Part shown: piece after piece, positions 9,966 through 18,944 of the stretch | Numbering within the stretch: the stretch's first letter is position 1 | Layout: each line of letters starts with the position of its first letter | NCBI RefSeq assembly: GCF_017916455.1 | Contig: NZ_JAFMSY010000002.1 | Span: 310,001 to 374,000, forward strand | Origin: Nocardioides xinjiangensis | GTDB taxonomy: Bacteria; Actinomycetota; Actinomycetes; Propionibacteriales; Nocardioidaceae | Direction of reading: 5' to 3' | Length of the DNA stretch: 64,000 nucleotides | Notes under the pieces: generated by a model | Told to the model about the DNA's origin: nothing | Seen by the model: only the letters and a program-made list of their open reading frames with translations | Database searches by the model: none | Program-made: the position numbers and the translations under genes

Positions 9966-10931
9966 TCAGGAGTCTCGCACGCTGATCCGCTCGCGCAGCC
10001 GCTGCACCAGCTCCAGCCGGGCGCGCGTCGTGCTCTTCTGCGGGAAGACGGTGTCGAAGGCGGCGTTGACCGCGGCGCCGATGAGCACGGCGAGGGCGAG
10101 CAGGTAGAGCCAGAGCAGGACGGCGATCGGGGCGGCCAGCGGCCCGTAGATCGAGCGCGACTCGGCCGCGGTGACCGTCAGCACCCAGCGCAGGACGTAC
10201 GACCCGGCGATCCAGCAGAACAGCGCGAAGCAGGCGCCGGGCAGGTTGAAGCGCCAGCTCGTCCGCACCGGCACCGACACGTGGTAGAGCGTGGCGAGGA
10301 AGCAGATGCAGACCGCCAGGACCACCGGCCAGTAGAGGCTGTTGACGAAGTCGAGCCGGTGCGGCACGACCCGGTTGACCAGGGTCGGCCCGGCCACCAC
10401 GAGGGGGATGCTCACTGCGCCGGTCACCATCGCGAGCGCGTACAGCACGAAGGAGAGCGCACGGGTGGCGACGATCCCCCGGTGTCCGCCGAGGCCGTGC
10501 ATGATCGTGATGGTGTCGACGAAGACGTTGAGGGCGCGCGAGCCCGACCAGAGCGCGAGGACGAAGCCGATGGAGATGACGTCGTAGCGACCGCCGTCGA
10601 GGACGGTGTCGATCGTCGGCCGGATGATGCCGTTGACGGCCCTCTCGGTCAGCGCCTGGCGCGAGATGTCGAGGACGGCGTTGCGGACGTCCTCCACCTG
10701 CGTGTCGGTGAAGCGCTCGCTGACGAAGCCCACCGCGCCGGCCAGGGCGAAGATGAGCGGCGGCACGGAGAGCACGGCGAAGAACGCCGCCTCGGCCGCC
10801 AGCCCGGTCACCCGGTGCCGCAGGCACGACCCGACCGTGGTGACCACGATCCGCCACAGCTGCTCACGGCGGCGGAGCAGCAGCGCCTCGACCGGGCGCG
10901 GGGCAGGGGTGTCCTCGCGCGCCTCGACCAT
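9966..10931 (-). CDS. YihY/BrkB-family inner membrane protein
   Basis: A 321-residue integral membrane protein with about six hydrophobic segments. It matches the YihY family by its AAFFAVLSVPPLIFALAG first helix, the ALWSGSRALNVFVD segment and the PLAAPIAVLLWLYLLALAVLIGAAVNA end. The function of the family is unsettled; older RNase BN naming is not supported. ATG at 10931 is preceded by TAGCGT with a six-base gap (leaderless type). It is the first gene of a three-gene run with the K+ channel and sulfotransferase. Confidence 0.9.
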   Translation of the reverse strand: MVEAREDTPAPRPVEALLLRRREQLWRIVVTTVGSCLRHRVTGLAAEAAFFAVLSVPPLIFALAGAVGFVSERFTDTQVEDVRNAVLDISRQALTERAVNGIIRPTIDTVLDGGRYDVISIGFVLALWSGSRALNVFVDTITIMHGLGGHRGIVATRALSFVLYALAMVTGAVSIPLVVAGPTLVNRVVPHRLDFVNSLYWPVVLAVCICFLATLYHVSVPVRTSWRFNLPGACFALFCWIAGSYVLRWVLTVTAAESRSIYGPLAAPIAVLLWLYLLALAVLIGAAVNAAFDTVFPQKSTTRARLELVQRLRERISVRDS

Positions 10932-11014
10932 GCGGCCACGCTATCGAGCCGGAGCGTCGATCCGCCGGACGCGTGCCAGGGTTTCGCCGGGCACGACGTG
11001 GGTAGCGTCACGCC

Positions 11015-12093
11015 ATGAGCCGACACCCGCTCCGCGCCTCCCGCACCCCCGTCGTGGCCGCCGTGGCGATGCTTAGCACGAGCGTGCTGACCGTCTCCCT
11101 GCTCGCCGCGCCGACCCAGGCCGCGCCCCGCAAGACCCGCGTGTCGGCGGCGCTCAGCGCCACCGTCGCCCCCGGCGGGGCGCCCGTGGCCATCTCGGGC
11201 CAGGTCAGGGACAAGGGCCGCACCAAGCGCACCGTCGTGCTCGAGCAGAGGGTCGCCTCGGGCTGGCGCACGGTCGCGAGGACGAGGTCCGACAGGTCCG
11301 GCGCGTACGCGATGACCGTGCCGACGCACTGGTTCTACTCCTCGAAGCTCCGCACCCGCGTGGTGAGGACCCGCAAGCACCGCGGCGACACCTCGCGCGC
11401 GCACCGGCTCACCGTGATCCCGGCCTACGTGCCGCTCGGCTCCCCCACCTCCTGGGCGAGCCTGCGCAGGGAGGGCGACCGCTGGGACCCCTGCCGGACC
11501 GTGACCTACGGCATCAACTCCTCGCGCGCGACCCCCGACGCCGCCACGGTCGCGGCGGGCATCCACAACACCATCGCCCTCGTGTCGCAGGCCACCGGCG
11601 TCACCTTCCGGTTCACCGGCGAGACCTCCGCCGCGCCCTTCGACAGGAGGTTTCGCCGCAAGGACCCGATGCTGGTCTTCGCCTTCACCACCGACGCGGA
11701 GACCCCGCTCGCCTCGGCCCGGCGTACGCCGCGCGCGGCGGGTCTGACCGCACCGTCTGGGCCCGCGACGCCCGCGGCATGCGGATGCTGCGCATCCGCG
11801 ACGGCGGCGTGCTCTACGACCTCGACGACACGGCGACGATGACGGCCGCGCAGTTCCAGCAGCTCACGCTGCACGAGATGGGCCACGCGATGGGGCTCGG
11901 CCACGTGCCCGCCACCGACCAGTACATGACCCCGGGCCCCGAGTTCTACGACCTGCCGTTGTCCTACCAGGCCGGCGACCTGCAGGGCTTCGCCGAGGTC
12001 GGCCTCCAGGCGGGCTGCGTCCGCCCGCTCCGCGCCGGCCGCAAGACGGCGCTCGAGCGCGTCGCGGTCCCGGACGGCGTCACCGAGCACTGA
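11015..12093 (+). pseudogene. Secreted matrixin-like zinc metalloprotease with a one-base frameshift
   Basis: The first frame (11015 to about 11716) gives a signal peptide ending near TQAAP, an Ig-like or all-beta region with a VTVIPAY-type linker, and the start of a metalloprotease domain. The second frame (to 12093) gives GGSDRTVWARDARGMR, then the zinc motif HEMGHAMGLGH (from 11872) and a Met-turn-like QYMTP. The frames join if one G is restored in the GGCCC near 11716-11719, reading TDAETPLASGPAYAARGG. This is a metzincin (M10/matrixin-like) of about 360 residues. It is either decayed or hit by a sequencing error. TAGCGT six bases before ATG suggests a leaderless promoter that is still intact. 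Confidence 0.88.
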
Positions 12094-12133
12094 GCCCGGC
12101 CGTCCGCGACGGCCGAGGTCCTACGGTGGGGCC

Positions 12134-12217
12134 ATGACCGAGGCCCTCGCCGACCCCCGCGCCGCCACCCGCCAGTCGTTGCGGACGATCGTCGAGCGCG
12201 CCACCCCGGTCGGCTGA
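12134..12217 (+). CDS. Short leaderless ORF, 27 codons, possible gene remnant
   Basis: An ATG with TACGGT exactly six bases upstream starts a 27-residue reading MTEALADPRAATRQSLRTIV... ending in TGA at 12217. The promoter/start layout equals that of genuine leaderless genes nearby, but the peptide is not recognised. It could be a true small protein, the surviving 5' end of a deleted gene, or chance. Confidence 0.3.
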   Translation: MTEALADPRAATRQSLRTIVERATPVG

Positions 12218-12334
12218 GGGCGCACTGGTCCAGACGGGCCGTCCGATCTCGGACGTTCGGTCAAGGATCCCCCAACACCGGGGGCGGCGGGCAGGGGCGC
12301 GCGTAGGGTCGGCCGGAGCCTGAGGGGGTCCGCC

Positions 12335-12652
12335 ATGTCGAGCCAGTCGAGCACGTTGTTCACCGTCGGCACGCTGCTGCGCCACGCCAAGGACGCCGGC
12401 TCGCCGGTGCGGGTCCTGGTGTCCGGCACCTGGCTCGAGGGGGTCGTCGTCGGCTCCGACGGGCTCGGCGTCATCCTCGACGACGGGGCCGGGAACCAGG
12501 TGCTGGTGCGCCTGGACGCCGTGCTCGCGGTCAGCGTCTCGAGGGACGCGATCGACGGCGGGCGCGACGAGCCGCCGGCGGACGCCGCCCGGCCGCACTG
12601 GCACGCGCCGCGCCAGCCGATCGAGGCGGGCCCGGTCGGCTCCTCACGCTAG
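12335..12652 (+). CDS. Small protein of unknown function, possibly Sm-like fold
   Basis: A 105-residue protein. Residues about 13-70 (LLRHAKDAGSPVRVLVSG followed by WLEGVVVGSDGLGVILDDG and VLVRLDAVLAVSV) alternate hydrophobic strands with turns as in LSm/Hfq or SH3-like barrels; the last 35 residues are polar and probably disordered. No catalytic motif is visible. GAGGGGG precedes the ATG by about seven bases, and TAGGGT at 12306-12311 may be its -10 box. Its 3' end overlaps the convergent pgm gene by nine bases. Function is not known; the fold idea is weak inference. Confidence 0.7.
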   Translation: MSSQSSTLFTVGTLLRHAKDAGSPVRVLVSGTWLEGVVVGSDGLGVILDDGAGNQVLVRLDAVLAVSVSRDAIDGGRDEPPADAARPHWHAPRQPIEAGPVGSSR

Positions 12653-14287
12653 GGCCGCCGAGACCACCTCCCGGGCCTCCTCCTGCACCTCGGCGAGGTG
12701 CTCCGGGCCGCGGAACGACTCCGCGTAGATCTTGTAGACGTCCTCCGTGCCGCTGGGACGCGCGGCGAACCACGCCGACTCGGTGACGACCTTCAGACCG
12801 CCGATCTTCGCGCCGTTGCCCGGCGCCTCGGTGAGCTTGCCGGTGATCTGCTCGCCGGCCAGCGACGTCGCACCGACGTCGTCGGGCGACAGCGCCGCGA
12901 GCTTGGCCTTCTGCTCGCGGTCCGCGGGCGCGTCGATGCGGGCGTAGGCCGGGTCCCCGTGCTGCGCGACCAGGGCGGCGTAGTGCTCGCTCGGCGTCCT
13001 CCCGGTCGCGCCCAGGATCTCGCTGGCGAGCAGCGCCAGCAGGATCCCGTCCTTGTCGGTGGTCCACGTCGAGCCGTCGCGGCGCAGGAACGACGCACCG
13101 GCCGACTCCTCCCCGCCGAACCCGAACGAGCCGTCCATGAGACCGGGGACGAACCACTTGAAGCCCACCGGCACCTCGACCAGCGGCCTGCCGATCGCCT
13201 CGGCCACCCGGTCGATCATCGAGCTCGACACCAGGGTCTTGCCGATCCGGGTCGCCTCCGGCCAGTGCGGGCGCGCGCCCCCGAACAGGTGCGCGATGGC
13301 GACGGCGAGGAAGTGGTTCGGGTTCATCAGGCCGGCGTCGGGCGTCACGATGCCGTGCCGGTCGGCGTCGGCGTCGTTGCCCGTCGCGACGGCGTACTCG
13401 TCCTTGCGCCCGACCAGCGACGCCATGGCGTGGGGCGAGGAGCAGTCCATGCGGATCCTGCCGTCCCAGTCGAGGGTCATGAAGCGCCACGTCGGGTCGA
13501 CCAGCGGGTTGACCACCGACAGGTCGAGCCGGTGCCGCTCGGCGATCTCGCCCCAGTAGGCCACGCTGGCACCGCCCAGGGGATCGGCGCCGATGCGCAG
13601 TCCGGCGTCGCGGATCGCGTCGAGGTCGAGCACGGACGGGAGGTCGTCGACGTAGGTGCCGAGGAAGTCGTAGCTGCCGGCCGCGGCGCGTGCCCGCGCG
13701 AACGCCACCCGCCGCACCCCCTCGATGTTGCCGCGGATCAGCTCGTTGGCGCGGGCCGCGATGACGCTCGTGGCGTCGGAGTCGGCCGGCCCGCCGTGCG
13801 GCGGGTTGTACTTGAAGCCGCCGTCCTGCGGCGGGTTGTGCGACGGGGTGACCACGATGCCGTCGGCGAGCCCGCCGCCCGTGGTGCGTCCCTGGTTGGC
13901 GCGCAGGATCGCGTGGCTCACCGCCGGGGTCGGGGTGAAGCCGTCACGGTCGTCGACGAGGACCGTCACGTCGTTGGCGACCAGCACCTCCAGCGCCGTC
14001 GCCCACGCGGGCTCCGACAGCGCGTGGGTGTCGCGACCCATGAAGAGCGGGCCGTCGTAGCCCTGCTCCCGCCGGTAGTCGCAGATCGCCTGCGTCGTCG
14101 CCGCGATGTGCACCTCGTTGAAGGACGTGGTGAGCGAGGAGCCACGGTGGCCGCTGGTGCCGAAGGCCACCTGCTGGGCGACGTCGTCGGGGTCCGGCTC
14201 GAGGTCGAAGTAGGCCGTCACGAGGTGGGACACGTCCACCAGGTCCTCGGGGCGGGCGGGCTGTCCGGCTCTCTCGTGGGTGGCCAT
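12644..14287 (-). CDS. pgm: Phosphoglucomutase (alpha-D-glucose-1,6-bisphosphate type)
   Basis: Interconverts glucose-6-phosphate and glucose-1-phosphate, the substrate of GlgC nearby. The 547-residue product has AFGTSGHRGS (41-50), the phosphoserine loop VTPSHNPP with catalytic Ser149, the Mg2+ loop GNDADADRHG, the sugar-binding GGEESAGAS and the phosphate-binding ARPSGTED near the end: all four domains of the phosphohexomutase family in order. CAAGAT lies six bases before the ATG, fitting a leaderless start. Confidence 0.97.
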   Translation of the reverse strand: MATHERAGQPARPEDLVDVSHLVTAYFDLEPDPDDVAQQVAFGTSGHRGSSLTTSFNEVHIAATTQAICDYRREQGYDGPLFMGRDTHALSEPAWATALEVLVANDVTVLVDDRDGFTPTPAVSHAILRANQGRTTGGGLADGIVVTPSHNPPQDGGFKYNPPHGGPADSDATSVIAARANELIRGNIEGVRRVAFARARAAAGSYDFLGTYVDDLPSVLDLDAIRDAGLRIGADPLGGASVAYWGEIAERHRLDLSVVNPLVDPTWRFMTLDWDGRIRMDCSSPHAMASLVGRKDEYAVATGNDADADRHGIVTPDAGLMNPNHFLAVAIAHLFGGARPHWPEATRIGKTLVSSSMIDRVAEAIGRPLVEVPVGFKWFVPGLMDGSFGFGGEESAGASFLRRDGSTWTTDKDGILLALLASEILGATGRTPSEHYAALVAQHGDPAYARIDAPADREQKAKLAALSPDDVGATSLAGEQITGKLTEAPGNGAKIGGLKVVTESAWFAARPSGTEDVYKIYAESFRGPEHLAEVQEEAREVVSAALA

Positions 14288-14340
14288 GGCCCCATCTTGG
14301 TGGGTCGGGAGGCCGGCGGTCGAGGGACCTGCCGCCGTGC

Positions 14341-14367
14341 TGTCGATTCCGGCAGGGTGGGCCCGTC
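14341..14367 (+). promoter_or_regulatory. Candidate ECF42-type promoter
   Basis: TGTCGA at 14341-14346 and CGTC at 14364-14367 are separated by 17 bases and lie about 47 bases before the first DGPF gene. These match the -35 TGTCGA and -10 CG(A/T)C described for ECF42 sigma factors. The sigma factor itself is the third gene of this operon, so the site suggests autoregulation. Confidence 0.65.
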
Positions 14368-14413
14368 AAAGGGGTGAGGCCGCAGCCCTGCGGCCCGCGA
14401 CAGGAGGCATGGG

Positions 14414-14773
14414 ATGACCGAGTACGTCGTACTGCTGCTGGGCGACGCGGAGAGGTGGTGGGACCTCTCCGAGGAGGAGCGCGCCGCCGGCTACGAGGCC
14501 CACGAGACGTTCACCGCACGGCTCGTCGAGCGTGGCCACCGCGTCACCGGCGGCGCCGAGCTGCACCGCGCGTCGCAGGCGCGCACCATCGCGCCGAACG
14601 CCACCACCGTCACCGACGGCCCGTGGGCCGAGACCCGCGAGCAGGTGGGCGGCTTCTACCTCGTGGAGACCGACGACCTCGACGACCTCTTGGACTGCTG
14701 CCTGGTCCTGGCCGCCACGGGCGACGCCGTCGAGGTGCGCCGGTGCGTGACCGCCGAGGAGCGCGCGTCGTGA
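14414..14773 (+). CDS. DGPF (YCII-related) domain protein 1
   Basis: A 119-residue YCII/dimeric alpha-beta barrel protein: MTEYVVLLLGD start, VTDGPWAETREQVGGFYLVE in the middle. The DGPF-type motif appears as DGPW. Such proteins are encoded next to ECF42 sigma factors; their molecular role is not settled. AGGAGG at 14402-14407 serves the ATG at 14414. The stop overlaps the next gene's GTG. Confidence 0.9.
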   Translation: MTEYVVLLLGDAERWWDLSEEERAAGYEAHETFTARLVERGHRVTGGAELHRASQARTIAPNATTVTDGPWAETREQVGGFYLVETDDLDDLLDCCLVLAATGDAVEVRRCVTAEERAS

Positions 14774-15123
14774 GGTACCTGGTGCTGCTCGTCGGCGACG
14801 GCGAGGTGAAGCCCTGGTCGGAGCACACCGAGGAGGAGCAGGAGGCGGCGATGGGCCGGTTCGCGGCGTTCGACGCCGCCTGCAGCGAGCGGGAGGGCGT
14901 GGAGCTGCTCGCCGGCGAGGCGCTCGGCGACCCGCGCGACGCGACGGTGATGCGGACGAGGGCGGGCACCGTGGAGCTCTCCGACGGGCCCTACGCCGAG
15001 GCCATCGAGGGCATGGGCGGGTTCTACCTGGTCGAGGCCCCCGACCTCGACGTCCTCGTGGAGCTGCTGCGGGTGCTCCCGCCCTACGACATCCAGATCC
15101 ATCCCACCGTCGAGGTGACGTGA
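14770..15123 (+). CDS. DGPF (YCII-related) domain protein 2
   Basis: A 117-residue paralogue of the preceding gene: MRYLVLLVGDGEV start, LSDGPYAEAIEGMGGFYLVE in the middle. The GTG at 14770 overlaps the upstream stop (GTGA), and its own TGA overlaps the GTG of the sigma factor, so all three genes are translationally coupled. Two DGPF genes per sigma factor is a known arrangement of this system. Confidence 0.9.
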   Translation: MRYLVLLVGDGEVKPWSEHTEEEQEAAMGRFAAFDAACSEREGVELLAGEALGDPRDATVMRTRAGTVELSDGPYAEAIEGMGGFYLVEAPDLDVLVELLRVLPPYDIQIHPTVEVT

Positions 15124-16367
15124 CCGCCGCCGAGCCCCCGGAGGACGCCCTCGCCCGGGTCGTGCACCAGGAGTGGGGGCGCCTCGTGGCGCTGCTGCTG
15201 GCGCGGTTCCGGCGGCTCGACCTCGTCGAGGACGCCCTCGCCGACGCCGTCGAGGCGGCCAGCCGCACCTGGCCCGCCGACGGCGTCCCGGACAACCCGG
15301 CGGGGTGGCTGATGACCGCCGCCCGGCGGCGGGTCGTCGACCGGCTCCGCACCGAGGAGGTCGCCCGGCGCAGGCTGCCGTTGCTGGCCACCGACGTCGA
15401 ACGCACCCAGGAGGGCGCCCGCGCGATGGCCGACGGCGGCACCCTCGTCGAGGACGACGTCCTCCGGCTGGTGCTCATGTGCGCCCACCCCGCCCTCGCC
15501 CGCGAGGCCGCGAGCGCGCTCTCGCTGCGGCTCGTCCTCGGTGTGCCGACGGCCGACATCGCGCGGCTGTTCCTGGTGCCCGAGCCGACGATGGCCGCGC
15601 GCATCACCCGGGCGAAGAAGCGGATCGTCGGTGCCGGCATCCCGTTCGCCGTCCCCGACGCCTCCGCGCTGCCCGAGCGGCTCGACGTGGTGGCGCAGAC
15701 CGCCTACCTGGCCTTCACCGCCGGCTACTCCCCCGGCGCCGGTCCCGACCTGCTCCGCGCCGAGCTCTCGGGCGAGGCGATCCGCCTGGTGCGCGTCGTG
15801 CTGGCCCTGCGTCCCGACGAGCCGGCGCTGGTCGCGCTGCTGGCGCTGGTGCTGCTGCAGCACTCCCGACGCGACGCCCGCGCGCACGCCGGCCGGCTGG
15901 TGCTGCTCGCCGACCAGGACCGCACCCGGTGGCGCCACGACGAGATCGCCGAGGCGATGCGGCTGCTGGCCACACCGAGCCTGACCGGCCCGCTGACGCC
16001 GCTCGCCGCGTCGTACCTGCTGCAGGCGCGGATCGCCGCCGAGCACGCCACCGCCCCGACGGCGGAGGCCACCCGCTGGGACCGTGTCGTCGAGCTGTAC
16101 GACCTGCTGCTGCGCGTGGCGCCCTCCCCGGCGGCGCGGCTGGCCCGAGCCGTCGCCGTCGCCGAGCACCGCGGAGCGGCCGCCGGCCTCGCCGCGCTCG
16201 AGGGGCTGGAGATGGCCGACAGCCACCGGCCCGCGGCGGTGCGTGCCGAGCTGCTGTCGCGCGCCGGCGACACCGACGCGGCGCGCGCGGCGTACGACCA
16301 GGCCATCGCCGCGTGCCGCAACGAGGTCGAGCGGGAGTTCCTGGTGGGCCGGCGCGAGGGGCTGTGA
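15120..16367 (+). CDS. ECF sigma factor, ECF42-type, with C-terminal helical extension
   Basis: A 415-residue sigma-70 family protein. Region 2 lies about 8-75 (ARVVHQEWGRLVALLLARFRR, then LVEDALADAVEAA) and region 4 about 120-175 (LSLRLVLGVPTADIARLFLV, MAARITRAKKRI). A long alpha-helical TPR/DUF6596-like domain follows to the end, which is the hallmark of ECF42 and makes it twice the usual ECF length. No anti-sigma gene is adjacent; in this group the C-terminal domain is thought to control activity. Start GTG overlaps the upstream stop. Confidence 0.93.
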   Translation: MTAAEPPEDALARVVHQEWGRLVALLLARFRRLDLVEDALADAVEAASRTWPADGVPDNPAGWLMTAARRRVVDRLRTEEVARRRLPLLATDVERTQEGARAMADGGTLVEDDVLRLVLMCAHPALAREAASALSLRLVLGVPTADIARLFLVPEPTMAARITRAKKRIVGAGIPFAVPDASALPERLDVVAQTAYLAFTAGYSPGAGPDLLRAELSGEAIRLVRVVLALRPDEPALVALLALVLLQHSRRDARAHAGRLVLLADQDRTRWRHDEIAEAMRLLATPSLTGPLTPLAASYLLQARIAAEHATAPTAEATRWDRVVELYDLLLRVAPSPAARLARAVAVAEHRGAAAGLAALEGLEMADSHRPAAVRAELLSRAGDTDAARAAYDQAIAACRNEVEREFLVGRREGL

Positions 16368-16369
16368 GC

Positions 16370-17623
16370 TCAGTCCTCCGGGACGGCCTGCTGCTTGGCG
16401 AGCACGGTGAGCCCCTCGTCGACGACGAAGCCGCGAGCGCGGTCGGCCTCCTGGTCCACGCCGATGCGGGCGCCCGGCGGAACCTTGACGCCCTTGTCGA
16501 TGATGGCGTTGCGGACGATCGCCCCCTCGCCGACGTGGACGCCGTCCATGAGGACCGAGTCCGACACCTCGGCGCCGTCCTTGACCCACACCGCGGGCGA
16601 GAGCACGGAGCGGTTCACCGCGCCGCCGCTGACCACGACGCCCGGGGACAGGATCGAGTTGAACGTCGAGACGCCGGCGCCGCTCGCGCCCTCCACGAGC
16701 TTGGCCGGCGGGTGCGGCCCGTAGCTGGTGTAGATCGGCCAGGCGGTGTTGTAGAGGTTGAACACGGGCAGCGGTGAGACCAGGTCCATCTGGGCGGCGT
16801 AGTAGGACCGCATCGTCCCGACGTCGCGCCAGTAGCCCCGGTCGCGGTCGGTGGCACCCGGGACCTCGTTGTCCTTGTAGTCGTAGACGGCCGACTCGGC
16901 CTTGTCCACGAACCACGGCACGATGTCGCCGCCCATGTCGTGCTTGGACTGCTCCGCCTCCGCGTCGCGGGTGACGGCGTCGCGGAGCGCGTCGGCGTCG
17001 AAGACGTAGTTGCCCATGCTCGCCAGCACCTCCTCCGGCGCGTCCGGGAGGCCCACCGGGTCGGTCGGCTTCTCGAGGAAGGCACGGATCCGGCGCGGGC
17101 TCGCGGGGTCGACGTCGATCACGCCGAACTGGTCGGCGAGGCTGATCGGTTGCCGGATCGCGGCCACCGTGCACCCGGCGCCGGACTCCACGTGGGCGGC
17201 GACCATCTGGGCGAAGTCCATCCGGTAGACGTGGTCGGCGCCGACGACCACCACGATGTCCGGCTGCTCGTCGGTGAGCAGGTTGAGGGACTGGTAGATC
17301 GCGTCCGCGCTGCCGAGGTACCACCGCTTGCCCACGCGCTGCTGGGCCGGCACGGGCGTGACGTAGTTGCCCAGCAGGTTCGACATCCGCCACGTCGTGG
17401 TGACGTGCCGGTCCAGGCTGTGCGACTTGTACTGCGTCAGCACGACGACCTTGAGGTAGCCGGAGTTGACGACGTTGGACAGCGCGAAGTCGATGAGCCG
17501 GTAGATGCCCCCGAAGGGCACGGCGGGCTTGGCGCGGTCGGCGGTGAGCGGCATCAGGCGCTTGCCCTCACCGCCGGCCAGGACGACGGCGAGGACCTTC
17601 TTGCGACGCGGCGTGACTGCCAT
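16370..17623 (-). CDS. glgC: Glucose-1-phosphate adenylyltransferase
   Basis: GlgC makes ADP-glucose from ATP and glucose-1-phosphate, the committed step of bacterial glycogen synthesis. The 417-residue product shows [18 protein letters not shown] with the nucleotide loop, [23 protein letters not shown] and the left-handed beta-helix C-terminus ([19 protein letters not shown]). TAGTTT six bases before ATG suggests a leaderless transcript. It is convergent with the sigma factor and divergent from glgA. Confidence 0.97.
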   Translation of the reverse strand: MAVTPRRKKVLAVVLAGGEGKRLMPLTADRAKPAVPFGGIYRLIDFALSNVVNSGYLKVVVLTQYKSHSLDRHVTTTWRMSNLLGNYVTPVPAQQRVGKRWYLGSADAIYQSLNLLTDEQPDIVVVVGADHVYRMDFAQMVAAHVESGAGCTVAAIRQPISLADQFGVIDVDPASPRRIRAFLEKPTDPVGLPDAPEEVLASMGNYVFDADALRDAVTRDAEAEQSKHDMGGDIVPWFVDKAESAVYDYKDNEVPGATDRDRGYWRDVGTMRSYYAAQMDLVSPLPVFNLYNTAWPIYTSYGPHPPAKLVEGASGAGVSTFNSILSPGVVVSGGAVNRSVLSPAVWVKDGAEVSDSVLMDGVHVGEGAIVRNAIIDKGVKVPPGARIGVDQEADRARGFVVDEGLTVLAKQQAVPED

Positions 17624-17629
17624 GCGACG

Positions 17630-17688
17630 AAACTAGCCGTCCGCGGAGGCCCGGTCGACCTTCCATCAGGTGGGGAGAGGACTAGGTT
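17630..17688. promoter_or_regulatory. Divergent leaderless promoters of glgC and glgA
   Basis: On the minus strand TAGTTT (17630-17635) stands six bases before the glgC ATG. On the plus strand TAGGTT (17683-17688) stands six bases before the glgA ATG. Both match TANNNT with a spacing that places transcription start at the start codon. The 71-base intergenic region must hold any shared control site. Confidence 0.65.
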
Positions 17689-17694
17689 CGGGTC

Positions 17695-18882
17695 ATGCGC
17701 ATCGACGTCCTCAGCAAGGAGTACCCCCCGGAGATCTACGGCGGGGCCGGCGTGCACGTGGCCGAGCTGGTCCGCGCGCTGCGCGTCCTGCGCGACGTGG
17801 ACGCCCGCGTGCGCTGCTTCGGGGCCCCGCGCTCCGAGCCCGGCACCACGGCGTACGCCGAGCCGGAGTCGCTGGCCGGGGCCAACCCGGCCATCCGCAC
17901 GCTCGGCGTGGACCTGGCGATGGTCGACGACTGCGCCGGCGCCGACGTGGTGCACTCGCACACCTGGTACGCCAACACGGCCGGCCACCTCGCCGGGCTG
18001 ATGCACGGCGTCCCGCACGTCGTCAGCGCCCACTCGCTGGAGCCGATGCGGCCGTGGAAGGCCGAGCAGCTCGGCGGCGGCTACGCGGTGTCGAGCTGGG
18101 CGGAGCGCACGGCGTACGAGGGCGCCGCCGGGATCATCGCGGTCAGCGCCGCGATGCGCGACGACGTGCTGCGCAGCTATCCGTCCGTCGACCCCGCGAG
18201 GGTGCACGTCGTGCACAACGGCATCGACACCGCGGAGTGGTCGCCGGTGGAGGACCCCGACCGGCTGCGCGAGCTCGGCGTGGACCCCGACCGGCCGAGC
18301 GTGGTCTTCGTCGGCCGGATCACCCGCCAGAAGGGGCTGCCGCTCTTCCTCCGTGCCGCGGCCGCCCTGCCGCCGGAGGTCCAGCTGGTGCTGTGCGCGG
18401 GCGCACCCGACACCCCCGAGATCGAGGCCGAGGTGCGCGGCCTCGTCGACGACCTCGCCACCACGCGTTCCGGCGTCGTCTGGATCCCCGAGATGCTTCC
18501 CCGGGCCGACGTGATGACGCTGCTGACCGGCGCGACCGTCTTCGCCTGCCCGTCGATCTACGAGCCGCTGGGCATCGTGAACCTCGAGGCGATGGCCTGC
18601 GAGACCGCGGTGGTCGCCACCGCGACCGGTGGCATCCCCGAGGTCGTCGTCCACGGTGAGACCGGCTGGCTGGTCCCGATCGAGCAGGCCTCCGACGGCA
18701 CCGGCACCCCCCTCGACCCCGACCGCTACGTCGCCGACCTCGCCGGCGCGCTGATCGAGGCCGTCAGCGACCCCGACCGGGCGCGGGCCTTCGGCGCGGC
18801 GGGCCGCCGCCGGGCCGAGGAGTCCTTCAGCTGGGGCTCGATCGCCGCGCGGACCCTGGACCTGTACCGCTCGCTGGCGTAG
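17695..18882 (+). CDS. glgA: GT4 glycogen synthase / maltose-1-phosphate synthase (GlgA/GlgM type)
   Basis: A 395-residue GT-B glycosyltransferase beginning MRIDVLSKEYPPEIYGGAGVH. The N-terminal domain carries the ADP-glucose glycine loop, and the C-terminal domain has VVFVGRITRQKGL and the E-x7-E region FACPSIYEPLGIVNLEAMAC. It resembles the actinobacterial enzyme next to glgC which in Mycobacterium was shown to make maltose-1-phosphate (GlgM) rather than extend glycogen directly; which activity applies here cannot be read from sequence. Leaderless start. Confidence 0.9.
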   Translation: MRIDVLSKEYPPEIYGGAGVHVAELVRALRVLRDVDARVRCFGAPRSEPGTTAYAEPESLAGANPAIRTLGVDLAMVDDCAGADVVHSHTWYANTAGHLAGLMHGVPHVVSAHSLEPMRPWKAEQLGGGYAVSSWAERTAYEGAAGIIAVSAAMRDDVLRSYPSVDPARVHVVHNGIDTAEWSPVEDPDRLRELGVDPDRPSVVFVGRITRQKGLPLFLRAAAALPPEVQLVLCAGAPDTPEIEAEVRGLVDDLATTRSGVVWIPEMLPRADVMTLLTGATVFACPSIYEPLGIVNLEAMACETAVVATATGGIPEVVVHGETGWLVPIEQASDGTGTPLDPDRYVADLAGALIEAVSDPDRARAFGAAGRRRAEESFSWGSIAARTLDLYRSLA

Positions 18883-18944
18883 GGCGGACGGGGCCGGGGC
18901 CCGCGCCGGAGCGCCGGCCCGCTTTCTCGCGCGGCCCGGGTCCA

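Noticed and set aside
11015-11842. A single intact 275-residue protein
   Set aside because: The last 40 residues (RRTPRAAGLTAPSGP...) are out of frame relative to the conserved metalloprotease part that follows, so this is a frameshift product.
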